From positions 434,001-498,000 of the forward strand of contig JAHBBC010000016.1 in assembly GCA_019915015.1 (NCBI GenBank): 64,000 nucleotides of DNA, written 5' to 3'. Position numbers and translations under genes: made by a program. Below the pieces are notes generated by a model. It ran no database searches. It was not told where the DNA came from and saw only the letters and a program-made list of their open reading frames with translations. Shown in pieces: positions 36,600 to 47,526 of this stretch (the first letter of the stretch is position 1; the number at the start of each line of letters is the position of its first letter). This stretch comes from Auriscalpium vulgare. Lineage: Eukaryota > Basidiomycota > Agaricomycetes > Russulales > Auriscalpiaceae.

Positions 36600-36991
36600 G
36601 GTGGGCAGAAGGGCGATGGTCGTTGGGGGCTCCTGAAGATATAAGGGATTGGCACAGGGAGAGGCGGGAGACAACTGCTGCGAGTGCAACGCGTTCACTC
36701 GGCCGCCAGCCGACAAGTGGCCCGACTAGGCACTGATGCCACCGAACCAGCACCGAACCAAGCGCTCAGGCCGGCCGCCTCACTGACTGGTCTGAGGATT
36801 GCAAGGGTTGATCACTGCGAGTAGTCTGTAGCAAGGCGGTCAACAAGCTAATTTGTCTGCCTGGAGGTAGGCGTTCCGCACGTACCTCGTGCCTGGCCCT
36901 CGGGCGCACGGTGCCACGGCAACGGAGACTACTACCCCTCCAGCGATCTTTCCGTGAGCCGCTTTCCTCTAGCACCATCATCACTGCAGAC
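36600..36991. other. divergent promoter region
   Basis: Between mitofissin (-) and the second MYND gene (+). No gene seen. Confidence 0.4.
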
Positions 36992-38968
36992 ATGGAACGA
37001 CCCATGGCGAAGGCAAATATTGACCGCCAACTCGAGGCAGACCCAGCAACGGTATGTCGGATCGACTCATTGCAGGACGAGCTTTCTCTGACATGCAGCA
37101 AGGTGATCAGACTGGCAAAGGAGTGCTCATTCATGCACATATGTGCCATCAACGATAGAATTGCCGAACGTTTGCCCGATCTGTTCAACCAGGACGTCGC
37201 AGACATGGTCTGCTCACACCTCACTGCTGCAAAAGTCCCCGATCCACGTCGCGACACGAGTCCAACAAGCCCTCAGAAGTTAGCCGTTGCCTGTGCGTTC
37301 TCCTGCATAGGGGCTGTCCACTATTTTGCGGAAAATACAGCGACCCGCCCGTTCGTCATGCCCCACTGGCCCGGTATCTTCAAGTGGTTTTCTTTCTTCG
37401 ACGACGTGAACAATCTCGGGACCGCAGGATACGTACCCCTGAAGCCTTCCCTCATGACCCTGTATCTATTTCCCTTCCTCCACCATGAGCGCGAGAAGAT
37501 CCTCTCCGAGACACCTGGCGTAAAGGCGTTGACGACTTCGCTCTGGATGAAGGAAGCCATCGACCCCTCCCTGCCAGTCCCCAATGGTCCCGCATGCATG
37601 AGCTTCCTTCTTGACAAAGCTGACGACCCGCTCCTTGACGAAGTTATCCGGAGCGCAGGTGGCAAGGTCGAGGCGATCGCGGAGCATGCCCTTGGCCACA
37701 TCCGCGCTGAACTACAGAGGCAGGCATTCAACGCCACGTTCATCGATGTCTTTATAGGCCTCTTGGGGTGCCTTTCTACAGATGCCGACGTTCAATGTCA
37801 CGTTTATCGACGTCTTTTTAGGCCTCTTGGGATGCCTTTCCCAAGGGCAGAAAGGGCTAATTCGCCGTGCAATCATTCGAGACGGTGCCGTGTCTGTGGT
37901 GACGAAAGCCTTCGTGCGACTCGCCAAGCGGTACACCGTTGACGACAGTTCCGTACGCGCCGCCATCGGCGTGTGCGCAAACTCCTTGCGCAAGCTTACC
38001 CAAGAGATCGACGCGATCAAATGCGTACGAGCGATGGTGCTCGGCGGCCTGCTCCAGGCATACATTGACCTCGACCCGATGCTGCGGCATGGCAACGCCA
38101 TACAGATTCGTGCGCTCACTTTGCTTATCAACGACGTCCTCCCACGCTACCTCGTCTACGGCGCCGTCGTCCACGCCGTTGGCATTACCTGGGACAAACT
38201 CGATACGCCCCAGAATCGTGCAATCATCATGCGGTCGCGTTTAAAGGACGAGTGGGATTTTGTCCTGTACCGTCTTGCGCTTGGGCGCGCGGTCCAGGAA
38301 GGAATTGACGGTGGGAAGGCTACACTTCGCTGCAGAAACGTACGACTGCATACTGTGTATCTATGCTGCATTCTCATAGGTTCCTCATTGCAGTGCGACA
38401 GATACTTACCGAGGGACAGCATGAAGCGCCGCGCTGGGTGTCACTTTGCTTCGTACTGCTCTAAGGACTGCCAGACGGCAGACTGGAGAGATTCCCACAA
38501 GACCTACTGCAAGCTTACGGTCCAGGCCGCAGAAGAAAGTACGTCCGGTGATCGATTGCTGCCTTGACCTGCATTCTCAACTGATCATAAGATCCGCTTT
38601 ATCAAGTCCTTAACAAACATGACAGGAGGTTCCGCGCAGAACTTACCTTATATGAGGCAAGGAACATTGTCGCCGAGTTCCGTGCAGTTGCAGCACACCT
38701 ATACCCCACAACGCCGTTACCCGAGCTCGGCGTCCGCTTAATCTATTACAAGGTGCCGCCGAAGTTCGAGGTGTTCCTTCTGAAGGACTATCAGCCCAAT
38801 CGTGGCAATGGCGGCCCTGCGACTGTGGCGCTCAACAGATCCTTCCTCAAACAGGCGCGTCGCGACCCTGCAAATAATACTATCATTGAGAGTGTGGCAA
38901 GTCTGGGGCTGGACCACGAGTCCATTCTCGTTATCGAGAATCCCGCACTGTGGAATTGGAGACAGTGA
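36992..38968 (+). CDS. MYND-type protein, degenerating paralogue
   Basis: Paralogue of the 11171-13116 gene. It starts at MERPMAKANID; the reading frame shifts near 37780 because of a 64-bp tandem duplication. Frame is restored if a 34-base intron (37748-37781, GT...CAG) is removed, giving exons 36992-37747, 37782-38339, 38394-38538, 38592-38968 and 611 residues. Otherwise it is a frameshifted pseudogene. The exon ending inside the finger (after CRN) and the following 145-base exon match the paralogue exactly. In the MYND finger the third zinc ligand is Arg: KRRAGC stands where the paralogue has RRCSGC; the other ligands (CRNC, YCSKDC, HKTYC) remain. Function unknown. Confidence 0.6.
37727..37841 (+). 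repeat. 64-bp tandem duplication inside MYND gene
   Basis: Copy 1 starts at 37727 and copy 2 at 37791; over the first 51 bases they differ at seven positions, five of them silent in the FN(A/V)TFIDVF(I/L)GLLGCLS frame. The paralogue at 11171-13116 has only one corresponding segment, so this is a derived duplication. Confidence 0.85.
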
Positions 38969-39799
38969 CTGTATATCTATCGGGCCAGTGCCTAATACTA
39001 CATGTTATGCTGCTCACAGAGTACTTGACGAGTGCGAAAGCGGTGTGAACAAAGCAAGTACTGGACGCAAATGGGAAAAACTGCGAAGGTTGGATCATCG
39101 GACAGCCAAGGATTTGGATGAACGGGAGGACGGCTGAACCTATTAGTCGAAATCGAGACCCTCAGAGTGTGACGAACAAGACGCGGATGCTGACAGCCAA
39201 AATCAGAACGGACCAAAGAGGCGAGCTGTTGCAGACTAAGCTTAGCACGGGGAGTGACCCAGACGAGGCTGACAGTGTTGAAGACCAGACTGAGAAACGG
39301 CATGCGGCTGACCAGACTAGAATAGAATCGAGGAAACAATGACCCGCAAGTTGAAGTGAATTCTCAACAGGCCTAGACAAAGTAGAGCCGTCCGAGCGGC
39401 TGACTAGCCCTTATTCTGAAGGTTGACGAGGTGGCTGACCGGCCGGGAGACATCACAGATTAAGTTTCAACACACGCGGTCGGACAACAGGGGAAGTCCA
39501 GCAAAGCGAACCAGCGGTGAACACACCTAGAAGATGAGAGTCTGAAGCCAAAACAAGGGGCCGATGTTGCCGCGTGGCTGACAGCGCACAGGCTGGCAGT
39601 GGGATAGAGGCGGGGATAGCGCATGACCTGCGTCACAATGGGAGGAGAAGCCCCAGACGGTGAGGTCCAAGGAGCTCAGAGACGAGGCTGACAGTCGTTT
39701 TAGAGACCGGGCTGAGAGATAAAAGGCGGCTGACTAGACTAGGGGCCAATATTGATGCCGCGTGTGGCTGACAGGCTGGCAAAGCCCAGGAGGCTGACG

Positions 39800-40075
39800 G
39801 TCGGGTGGAAGGAAGTGAGGCTGACGGTCAGCTGACAGTCATTTGGCGACGTTTTGAAGAACAGTAGCAGGCGGCTCGCCAGACTAGGACCGAGGAGGGA
39901 CGAAGAGGCAGGCTGGCAAAGCGCAAGAGGCTGACGGTCAGAAGCCCCAGACGGTCAGGTGGAAGGAAGTGGCCAACCCAAACACAGACGAGGCTGCCGG
40001 TCAGCTAATAGTCATTTGGAGACGTTTTGAAGAACATGCTGAGTAGCAGGCGGCTGGCCAGACTGGGGCCGAGGA
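39800..40075. repeat. imperfect duplication of about 170 bp
   Basis: The block GTGGAAGGAAGTG ... GTCATTTGG(C/A)GACGTTTTGAAGAACA ... AGTAGCAGGCGGCT(C/G)GCCAGACT occurs once around 39805-39900 and again around 39957-40075, with short insertions in the second copy. Confidence 0.65.
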
Positions 40076-40807
40076 AGTCATCGAGGACGAAGAGGACGAC
40101 CGGCGAAACGCATACCATCAGGGTTGACGAAAAAACCGGCGGGCGCGAGAGTGTGACAACACAGTCTCCTAAGCTGATAGAGCGCCTGACCGGTTGGCTG
40201 ACGAGGGAGCTGACCAATCGACTAGATGCGAATACACGCCTCGCAAGTGAACACGGTGAACATACCCTGCAGACGATTTGAAAGACAAGGAGCCGAAAGT
40301 CTCGTGAAGAAGCTGAAGGATGACACCGCCTAAAAGGCTGATGCACTGAGCAAAGGAACTGATGTCAAGCAAGAGTCTGAAACGCAAGCAGCCAGGCTCA
40401 AGAATCGGGACTGCAGACCAGACGAGATTCGCAAGGCACCCGCCAGGAGAAAAACAGCCGTCATAGATCTGACCGAGAGCCTGACAGGCCGGACCACTGA
40501 ACAAAGAGCAACCAGGATTAACCAGGCATGCCGGTGAGACTGGTACAGCAGTGGTCACTTTCGCGACAGCTGGACGGGGCCTGACCGGACTAGATTCATT
40601 GGAGAGCACGTCACAATCCGTCGATGCAGGCAGGAAACCAAACCAGACCGAGAGCTCGCAATTTGGCTGGCAAAAAACACACACAAGTGTATCCTGTATC
40701 ACAGAGGGAACCGAATGCCCACGAGAGATCCCCAGCTGAGGCACACAGACAGTCCAAAGGCCAAAGAATAGGTGGTGGCAGACTCGAGAGGCAGACGAGC
40801 AGACGCG

Positions 40808-40940
40808 AGGCTGACAAGCAGAAGAGAGGCTGATGAGCAGACGAGAGGCTGACAAGCAGAAGAGAGGCTGACAAGCAGAAGAGAGGCTGACGGGCAGAGG
40901 AGAGGCTGACGGGCAAACGAGAGGCTGGCAAGCAAACGAG
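40808..40940 (+). repeat. seven tandem 19-base units
   Basis: Consecutive 19-base units with consensus AGGCTGACAAGCAGAAGAG. The second unit carries GATGAGCAGAC and units five to seven have GGGCA or GGCAAGCAAAC variants. The phase is exact across all seven units. Confidence 0.9.
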
Positions 40941-41428
40941 ACGCTGTCAGACTGGACGGGGACCGGGAAACTGACAAGCACTCCAGAAGGCGACGAACAG
41001 CTGACGATCAGAGCAGAAGTCGGAAGAACGAACAGAAAGGTGGTGATAGAGCGCGACGCAGTTTTAACAGCAAGCCCAGATGTGAGCCTTGGGGTTGACG
41101 AGGTGAATCGGTGCCAAGAGCAAACTGCCAGTGCGGTACCACCAGACTCCAAAAGCTTGCAGCTATCGACGAACACAGTCAGTCAAACTGCGCCCGCAAA
41201 GAGAGACGTACCCGCGCTGCGCGATCGAGCTCTGCACAATCCCGCCGCTGCGTTTCCTGGTGTCCAATCGCATGTGTAAATGGAAAAGATGTCGGAGGCC
41301 TGCGAAGAGGATATCGGCAGGCTACGAGAGACATGAAGGTAGGGAGGTAAGGGGAGGCTGACGACGGCTGCCCAGGCAGAACGATGGGCCATAGACTATA
41401 TCAAGCTCATTTGAGCGTAATCGGCACA

Positions 41429-41510
41429 GGTTCAATGGTCTAATGGTTATGATTTCTGTCTCACATCTTGTGTGCACAGACGGTTCCCAGTTCGATCCTG
41501 GGTTGAACCA
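41429..41510 (+). tRNA. tRNA-Val (anticodon CAC) with intron
   Basis: The acceptor stem GGTTCAA pairs with TTGAACC at 41503-41509, and the discriminator is A at 41510. The A box TGGTCTAATGGTTA and T arm CCCAG-TTCGATC-CTGGG are clear. The anticodon stem TCTGT/ACAGA encloses C-T-CAC-A followed by a 9-base intron (TCTTGTGTG) and C, with the intron at the canonical position after base 37. The body resembles fungal tRNA-Val. A CTC (Glu) reading would need a different stem register and fits worse. Confidence 0.85.
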
Positions 41511-41511
41511 C

Positions 41512-41516
41512 TTTTT
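41512..41516 (+). terminator. RNA polymerase III T-stretch
   Basis: Five T residues directly after the tRNA 3' end, the usual pol III terminator. Confidence 0.7.
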
Positions 41517-41825
41517 GACCCTCGCGTGCAAAACCCTCGCGTACAAGCACACATGGCAGCGATATTTAGTGGCGGAACGACTGTCTTCCCCGCAAGGTCG
41601 GCAACGGAGACTAAGCGATAATCGGAGAAGCACTAGCATGAATTTGGCTTTCGGAGAAGCACTTTGGGGGCATAAGGTAGTAATTAGTACATATAGGTGA
41701 TACGGTTCACAATATTGAAGCGCCTAATGAATACAGAAAGGCATGTCTAAGCAAGGTGCAAGATCCCACGTATATGCAACAATTAATGTCATGAAAAAGA
41801 AGAGCGTAAGAATGCAGATACGGTA

Positions 41826-44800
41826 TCAAGATGACTTCTCGAGCTCGGCCCATAATTCTGCAAACCCGCTGGGCTTGAGCGGTGCACACAACTCTCGCAG
41901 GGAAGCTTGCCACTTCCGTTCGCTCTCGCGGCGCTTATTCAGCATTTCCAGCTGAGGCGCAAGAGGATTGTGAGCGAGCACGACGAAAATCTTCTCGGTC
42001 ATGCCGAAGGTCTGGTGAAAGCGCACGACGTTCGTGCCCTGGTGAAGCCATTGGGAAAGATCAATAAGGCCATCCCAGACCTAAGGTCCGTATTCGTCAG
42101 AGCGGATGATGAGGAAAGGTAGTGCAACTTACGGGCAGCAATGATGGGACGGGAAATGGGCTCATACCGTTGATGCTTACGGACAGGCCGCCATGGACAC
42201 TTCCCCAGTTTGCCCGAGTGTTATTTATGATCTGGTTGTATGTAGGAATCTGTCCGGCAGATGAAGGGAGTGTGTAGCACGCCATGGAAAGACACCTTGC
42301 CCCAGATACATCCCTGCAATGCAAAGTTAAGGAAAATGATAAGATGCAAGAAGTATGAATGCAGCGACAATCACAACTCACTCGTCGTGGCTGACTGCGG
42401 TGGTCCACTTTTGTAGATGAGCCCAGCGTTCCGAAGATACCACAAACTCGACGTGGTACGTCGAATGGCCCGAACGACCACGCTGCAGTCCAACAATCTC
42501 CATGATGCTCTCCTGCTCCACATCTGACGCGAGTTCGTCTTCCAGTTCCATGTCTTCCTCTCCGTCAGATTCGTCCTTTACGGCGACAGGGGGTAAACTC
42601 CACGTCCGACTCTTGGTGGCATTCGGTAGGTCGGGAGGAGGCGATGGCTTGTGGCCATTCGTGAGTGGAACTGAGGGGACGACATTGACAGCTACAGGGA
42701 CACCATTGGTGGCTGCGGGGGAACCTCTGGGTTCCGAAGCGAGAGGTAGACGAAACGATGCGCCGACTATAGGTGAAGCAGGCGCAGTGGGAGACGGCAT
42801 GTTAGGAGGCGCAGCGGACACTGCGGCGGACACCGTTTTCTCCATGGAAGTCGCACGAGGTGTGGCCGTCGCGGGAGTTGACGGTGCCTGGTCATTTGGA
42901 CGTCGTCGCACAGCTCGGCCGTCCTGAGTCGCCGAAGGCGAGAATGACCGCTTCCTCGACACCTGTGGAAGTCCAGCTCGGGGGTGCTCATAAGGGGTCG
43001 GTCGAGGCGATTGGAATGTACGATCGGAGGTAGTAACAGCTGGAGTAATCGGCGCAGTCGGAGGCGCAGCAGACGCCGCCACGCTCGCAATGTCATCACT
43101 CACGCCTTTGGCACGGGACTGCAGAGTATCGTCCGGCGCCTTGCTGCCCACTTCATCCACCGCTGGCAGCTCCTTAGACTGATCCTCCGACTGCAGAGCC
43201 TCCATCGCATCCTGTATTTGCAGATCGAACTTGTTCGGCACTGTCGACGCCGGTCCCATCCACGCGAATGCGCTGTCCGTGCTCGGCGGCGCGTGGTCCA
43301 ATCGCAGACGCAGCTTCTTCGTCGGGGTGCTCCCCGTGGGTGAAGAAGACGACGAGGCCTTAGGGGGCGAGGTTGGGGTCTTGGAGGTCGTGCGTGAGAC
43401 AGAAGGTTTTTGAGGCGTAGAGGCGTCGGACGCTGCATTTGTACGCTTGCGCGGACGCGCAGGGCCAGCACTGACATCGAAAGGATTCTGCGCAATCATC
43501 GAACGGGTCTGTGATGTTGACGCTGCGGACCCTGCTGCACCTGCTGCGCTGCTCGCCAGCGGGGCAGTCGCAGCCGAAACAACTGCGGCAGGCGCCTCCG
43601 GCTCCTCCTTCGACTGCTGCGCGCCACTCAGTGATATCTGCTCCGTCTCTTTTGACGTCGAGGTCGAGGCAGAGATTGAGCGAGAGATCTGCGCGCCGGA
43701 CGGTGCGTTTTTAATTTCCGCTTCAAAGGGGGATGCGAGAGCGCTGTGTCGTCTGGAAGGTGGCGTAACGGGCCTCGTGGGCGGCGAAAGGGCGCCTTGT
43801 GGCACGCTGTCGACTGCCATCGCGGTTAGTGATGGAGGATCAGGAAGAGGGTCGACATCCATTGCTACAGCGCTCTCAGGTGCTTTGATAACGGCAGTAT
43901 CGATGATCTTGTTTGGTGGCTTCGCAGAATTCGTCACCACGGCTTCGGACGGTCCAGTCCCCCCATCGAGCTCCATGGCATCGACATCTATCACTTCACT
44001 GACTTGTCCAGCGGCAGGTGCATCCCTCACAGGTTGTTTGCCTGTTGGGCTCGACGGCCTCTTCGTGTCTTCCGACCCATTCGGTGTCCGACTCAACAAC
44101 GTTAGAGACTTGCCACTCGACGACGTGTTTCTTCGGTGGCTAAGCGTTTCAGCGCGCAGATCTCTGTGCGTGCTATTCTTTGCCTCAAGCTTCGGTCGCG
44201 GCGGCGACGACGGCAAGGCTGACGTAGATGCCGATGTAGACGTCAAATGGGGTGCTACACCGCTGGCGCTCAACTTGCGCGACCCAGACAGTGCAGGTTG
44301 ACCAAAAGAAGAAACAACGGGCGACGCCGCTGCCACAGCTACAGGGAAGACAGGCGGGGGCGACGCTGAAGTGGAAGCAGGTTTGCTTGCTAGCTTCGGC
44401 GAGGCTTGCATTTGAGGCGGAGAAGGTCGCCCCATTGGTGGCGACGGCCTGTTCAATGCGCCCGAAGCGATATCTGCGCTGGTTGGCGGGGTTCGGCCGG
44501 GTGCACTTGTGGGGAGCGAAGCAGATACAGACGTCGGGTCTGGTGCTGGCGGACGGGAAGCAGGCGCACCCAATGAGGACACCGTCATGCTCGGTGGAGC
44601 AGTATATGCGGTCGCAGGTAACGAGGATTGAGGGGCAGCCTGCACTGGTGCATACACGGCCGTGGGAGTGGTTGGCGTACCCAGTGAAACAACTTTGGCA
44701 ACGCCAGGCACTGCAAGGGGGTTTTGTGGCGCCATGGAAGGTGACGCAGCGGGAGCAGGCGTAAGAGGCATCGATCGGGCGGGGGTGACCACAGGTGAAG

Positions 44801-46143
44801 CCGACGCTGCACCGAACCCCGGCGTCGTCGGAGATGCAGCTAAACCCTGCTTCATTCGCTGCGCGCGATACCACTGCAGGTCTGACCTAATGAAGTCGGG
44901 CATGTCGCTGTCGTCTTCTTTCGACGGTGCTCTATACGAGCGCGCGTCCGTGTCAATTGTTGGTCGAGCAGGCGGAGCAGACGTAGAGGCAATTGGATGA
45001 GGTGGTATCGACGTCGGAGCGGTATATGCTGTTGGTTGAGGCAGTTTCGAAGACTGGGACATTGTTGTAGAAGCAGATTGACCCAGCGTGCCGGCACGTG
45101 TTTGTGGTGGCGACGAGTGCTGCGACAAAGTGCGCTTGTATAAGTCTGCCAGAGCCGAACTCGACGGAGCCGCGATTGAAGACGAAGCCTGCGACAGCGT
45201 GGGAGTGCTGCTGAGGGATCGACGGGCGATGTCCTGTGCGAGCGCGCGCGGGTGGGCTTGCGCGATAGAGTGTGCGAGGGAGGGAGATGGCGGCTGCGAA
45301 CGTCGTATGAGTTGCACTGGTCCGGTGGGTGCAGGTGCAGTGGGCGCAGCGGCAGCGGGGGCATCGGGCGAAGCAAGGGCAGCTGGGGCAGCGGGGGAAC
45401 CGTGCTGGGCGGTAATGGAGGCTGTCGATGACGCTGGAGGGACGACTGACGAAGGCGAGGACGGAGCGACCGGCGGGGGGTTGACGTGCATTCCTGCAGC
45501 CAGTAGCAATGTATGAAGGTGTCCTATATATATGAATTCAGAGTGTCAGCGAACGAACAAGTGAAAGGCGAGAGCAGATAGACCCACCACTAAGCTCGAT
45601 CTCGCCGTCGAAGAGCTTATAGAAAGGCTCGACGGTGCGGATGAGCGCGACGTACGCGTCAAATGTCGGATGGCGCGCGGGCGGGCAGTTGGCACGGTCT
45701 AGTATGGAAGGGCTGCCGTCTTCGGGGAATACTTGAGGAACAGCGCCCTTCAGTGTAGCCTCCGCAATCTAGCGCATCTGGTCGGTCAGCGATAGATGGC
45801 GGCAAACAAGGTAGACGCACCCTGATGAGTTCCACAATCTGCAGGGGGCGGGTGTTAGTAACGGAGAATCAGAGGGATACAGAGTCGCAAATGACCGCAA
45901 CCCTCGACAAAGGTACGCGGATTAAGCATGCATGCACTTGGCACGTTGCACCATACACGAGCATGCACGCACCTTGGGTCTGGCGGCACTGTAGTACGCC
46001 TTTGCATCTCCTAGCCAAGTTCCAAGGCGCTTGCAAGAATCGACGTAGTTCTTCTGCTCCGGGTTGGAAAGCTTCCGCGCAAAGACGGGGAAGACCTTCT
46101 GGTTCTTGACGACAGCATGGTCGATGTGCGAGCGGCTGCTCAT
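41826..46143 (-). CDS. large Pro/Ser/Ala-rich hypothetical protein
   Basis: Six exons (46143-45973, 45838-45821, 45768-45588, 45523-42382, 42313-42133, 42080-41826) give 1315 residues. The first 140 residues look folded (KVFPVFARKLSNPEQKNYVDSCKRLGTWL; HPTFDAYVALIRTVEPFYKLFDGEIELSG). About 900 residues of low-complexity Ser/Pro/Ala/Thr-rich sequence follow, with charged patches such as DESDGEEDMELEDELASDVEQE. The C-terminal 200 residues look folded again (STYHVEFVVSSERW, QIIN-NTRANWGSVHGGLSVSINGM, NVVRFHQTF-TEKIFVVLAHNPLAPQLE). This layout suggests a scaffold or chromatin/transcription protein, but I know no family and assign no function. The codon-phase arithmetic is exact through all splices. 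The 18-base second exon (IVELIR) is the least certain. Confidence 0.72.
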
Positions 46144-46524
46144 GTGCGCAGTTATGGAGTTATGGAAACGATTGGTGTGCGATGGCGGGGGGTATAGGTG
46201 GTGTACGCGGTCGAAGAGGGCGTGAATCCCGTCTCGCGTGGTCCCCGCTGTCGTGGACACATTTGGCAATCATATGGACGCGATCTCGTACACATGGACC
46301 CACAGACTCGCGCGTGGGAGTTTCCACTTGCCCTTCACCACCAACTGAAATTGAACTGAAAAGGCACTAGACACGCATGTCAATTCCCGGTCATCCACTT
46401 GCTCGCACGAGTCTACCGCCGATGTACGTTTAGCTCGGGTTAAAGGGGTGTCGCTTTCGCAAGAGATTGATTCATTTCTGTTGCCGGACTCTGAGTACGC
46501 CCAAAAAGCCAATGAGGTTCGTGA
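46144..46524. other. upstream region, no gene recognised
   Basis: 5' flank of the large hypothetical gene. Nothing identified. Confidence 0.35.
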
Positions 46525-46850
46525 TTAACTAGCAGTACTATCACGCATCCATGTCGAAAACAGGTGCATCCATCGCTGGAAGAACGTCCGCATATTGTTT
46601 AGCCTCGACATCAAGCGTTTGTCATATAACATCATCTCCGCGAACCAGCGGACGTTGACCACCGCGACCGCATCGGGATGGTACGACTTGTCGCTCTCCA
46701 TTAGCTCCAGCTCCGCGGGAGTGAAGTTCCGCTCGCGGATAATGTGAGCAGTTGTCCAGAATGGACCAATCGCAGTGATGACCTTCACTTCCTTCAGCTC
46801 GGGATGCGAATGCGAAGGCGGCCAGTTCCAGCACCTCGTCCTGGGCTTGC
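46525..46850 (-). CDS. orphan hypothetical exon or gene remnant
   Basis: A minus-strand frame with protein-like texture: RCWNWPPSHSHPELKEVKVITAIGP, then FTPAELELMESDKSYHPDAVAVVNVRWFAEM and a Trp-rich end, stop at 46525. It has no convincing start or upstream exon, so it may be the last exon of a short gene or a decayed fragment. I do not recognise it. Confidence 0.3.
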
Positions 46851-47526
46851 TGGAGGTACATGGCCTTCTCTTAATCGCTGCCCTGGATCCGGCGGCTGAG
46901 ACCTCTCTTGAGTCTTGACCTCTACCAGGAGCACGACAGTACTAGTCTTCGTGACTCGCTACCCTCCGTACTAGTAGAATTCGCCAGAGCAACCTTGCTC
47001 AAAGTCACCGTCCACAACTAGGTTCGTTCACTTCACGACGTGAAGATTATGGGGGATTGACGTGATTTTCCAAGTTCGCACCACATTCGACTCCTAGTAG
47101 TAGTACACTCATGCCCGCCACACCACAGTTCATCTGCGGTGAGGGCCTCGAGGAAATCGCGGCCGCCAGAGGCCTGTCTCACGCCGCCGCCGCCGATACC
47201 TCCATCGCGCAAGAACTCGGCCTGCACCCACGCGTAAAAGTCTTTCTCGCGAGAGGGAAGGTCCGCAGCTTGCCGCTGCCTGACGGTCGCCACGAACAAC
47301 CCCTTGGACCGCCGGCCAATGCTCCCGGCGGACCAAATTCAACGCATCCAAGACCACTTGGGTGTCACGCACGACCCCAAGTGGTACTAAAAGGCATGAG
47401 CCTAGACACAGAGTGCTACGACACGGGGCACTAGCAGGATGTATTTACTATTATCGGTAGACAGGCGTTGCTTTCGCTTTTGATGTTCATGAAGTCTATT
47501 GATCTGAATGGATATACCCGACTGAC
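46851..47526. other. unresolved region with protein-like frames
   Basis: On the plus strand a frame open from about 47233 to the stop at 47388-47390 ends with RRPMLPADQIQRIQDHLGVTHDPKWY, which reads like a real C-terminus. The minus strand over 47033-47299 also encodes a plausible peptide (LPSREKDFYAWVQAEFLRDG). No complete exon chain could be built on either strand. Possibly a decayed or very short gene. Confidence 0.3.

Larger units (their letters stand above)
38969..41428. repeat. degenerate minisatellite-like DNA
   Basis: About 2.4 kb dominated by variants of the words GGCTGACC, GAGGCTGACGG, CCAGACTAG and GAAGAA. It has nested tandem structure (see the two sub-blocks) and no credible gene. 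A 335-codon open frame on the minus strand (40169-41176) is a by-product of the repeats and encodes Ser/Cys/Leu-rich repeating peptide. Confidence 0.7.

Noticed and set aside
37727..37841. Simple sequencing error as the explanation for the MYND frameshift
   Set aside because: The two copies differ at seven positions, so it is a real and not very recent duplication rather than a duplicated read.
40808..40940. CRISPR array
   Set aside because: The 19-base units are directly adjacent with no spacers, and the genome is eukaryotic.
40169..41176. 335-codon minus-strand open frame, Ser/Cys/Leu-rich
   Set aside because: It is generated by GGCTGAC-type tandem repeats; period and composition follow the DNA repeat, and no start context, intron or homologue is seen.
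43447..44301. 284-codon plus-strand frame
   Set aside because: Antisense of the Ser/Ala-rich exon of the large minus-strand gene; GC-rich low-complexity coding leaves other frames open.
42378..45509. Treating the 1043-codon frame as a complete gene
   Set aside because: It lacks the conserved-looking N- and C-terminal exons; phase-consistent introns extend it to 41826-46143.
46182..46370. 62-codon plus-strand frame near the start of the large minus-strand gene
   Set aside because: It overlaps the 5' flank of a better-supported gene and shows no protein-like texture.
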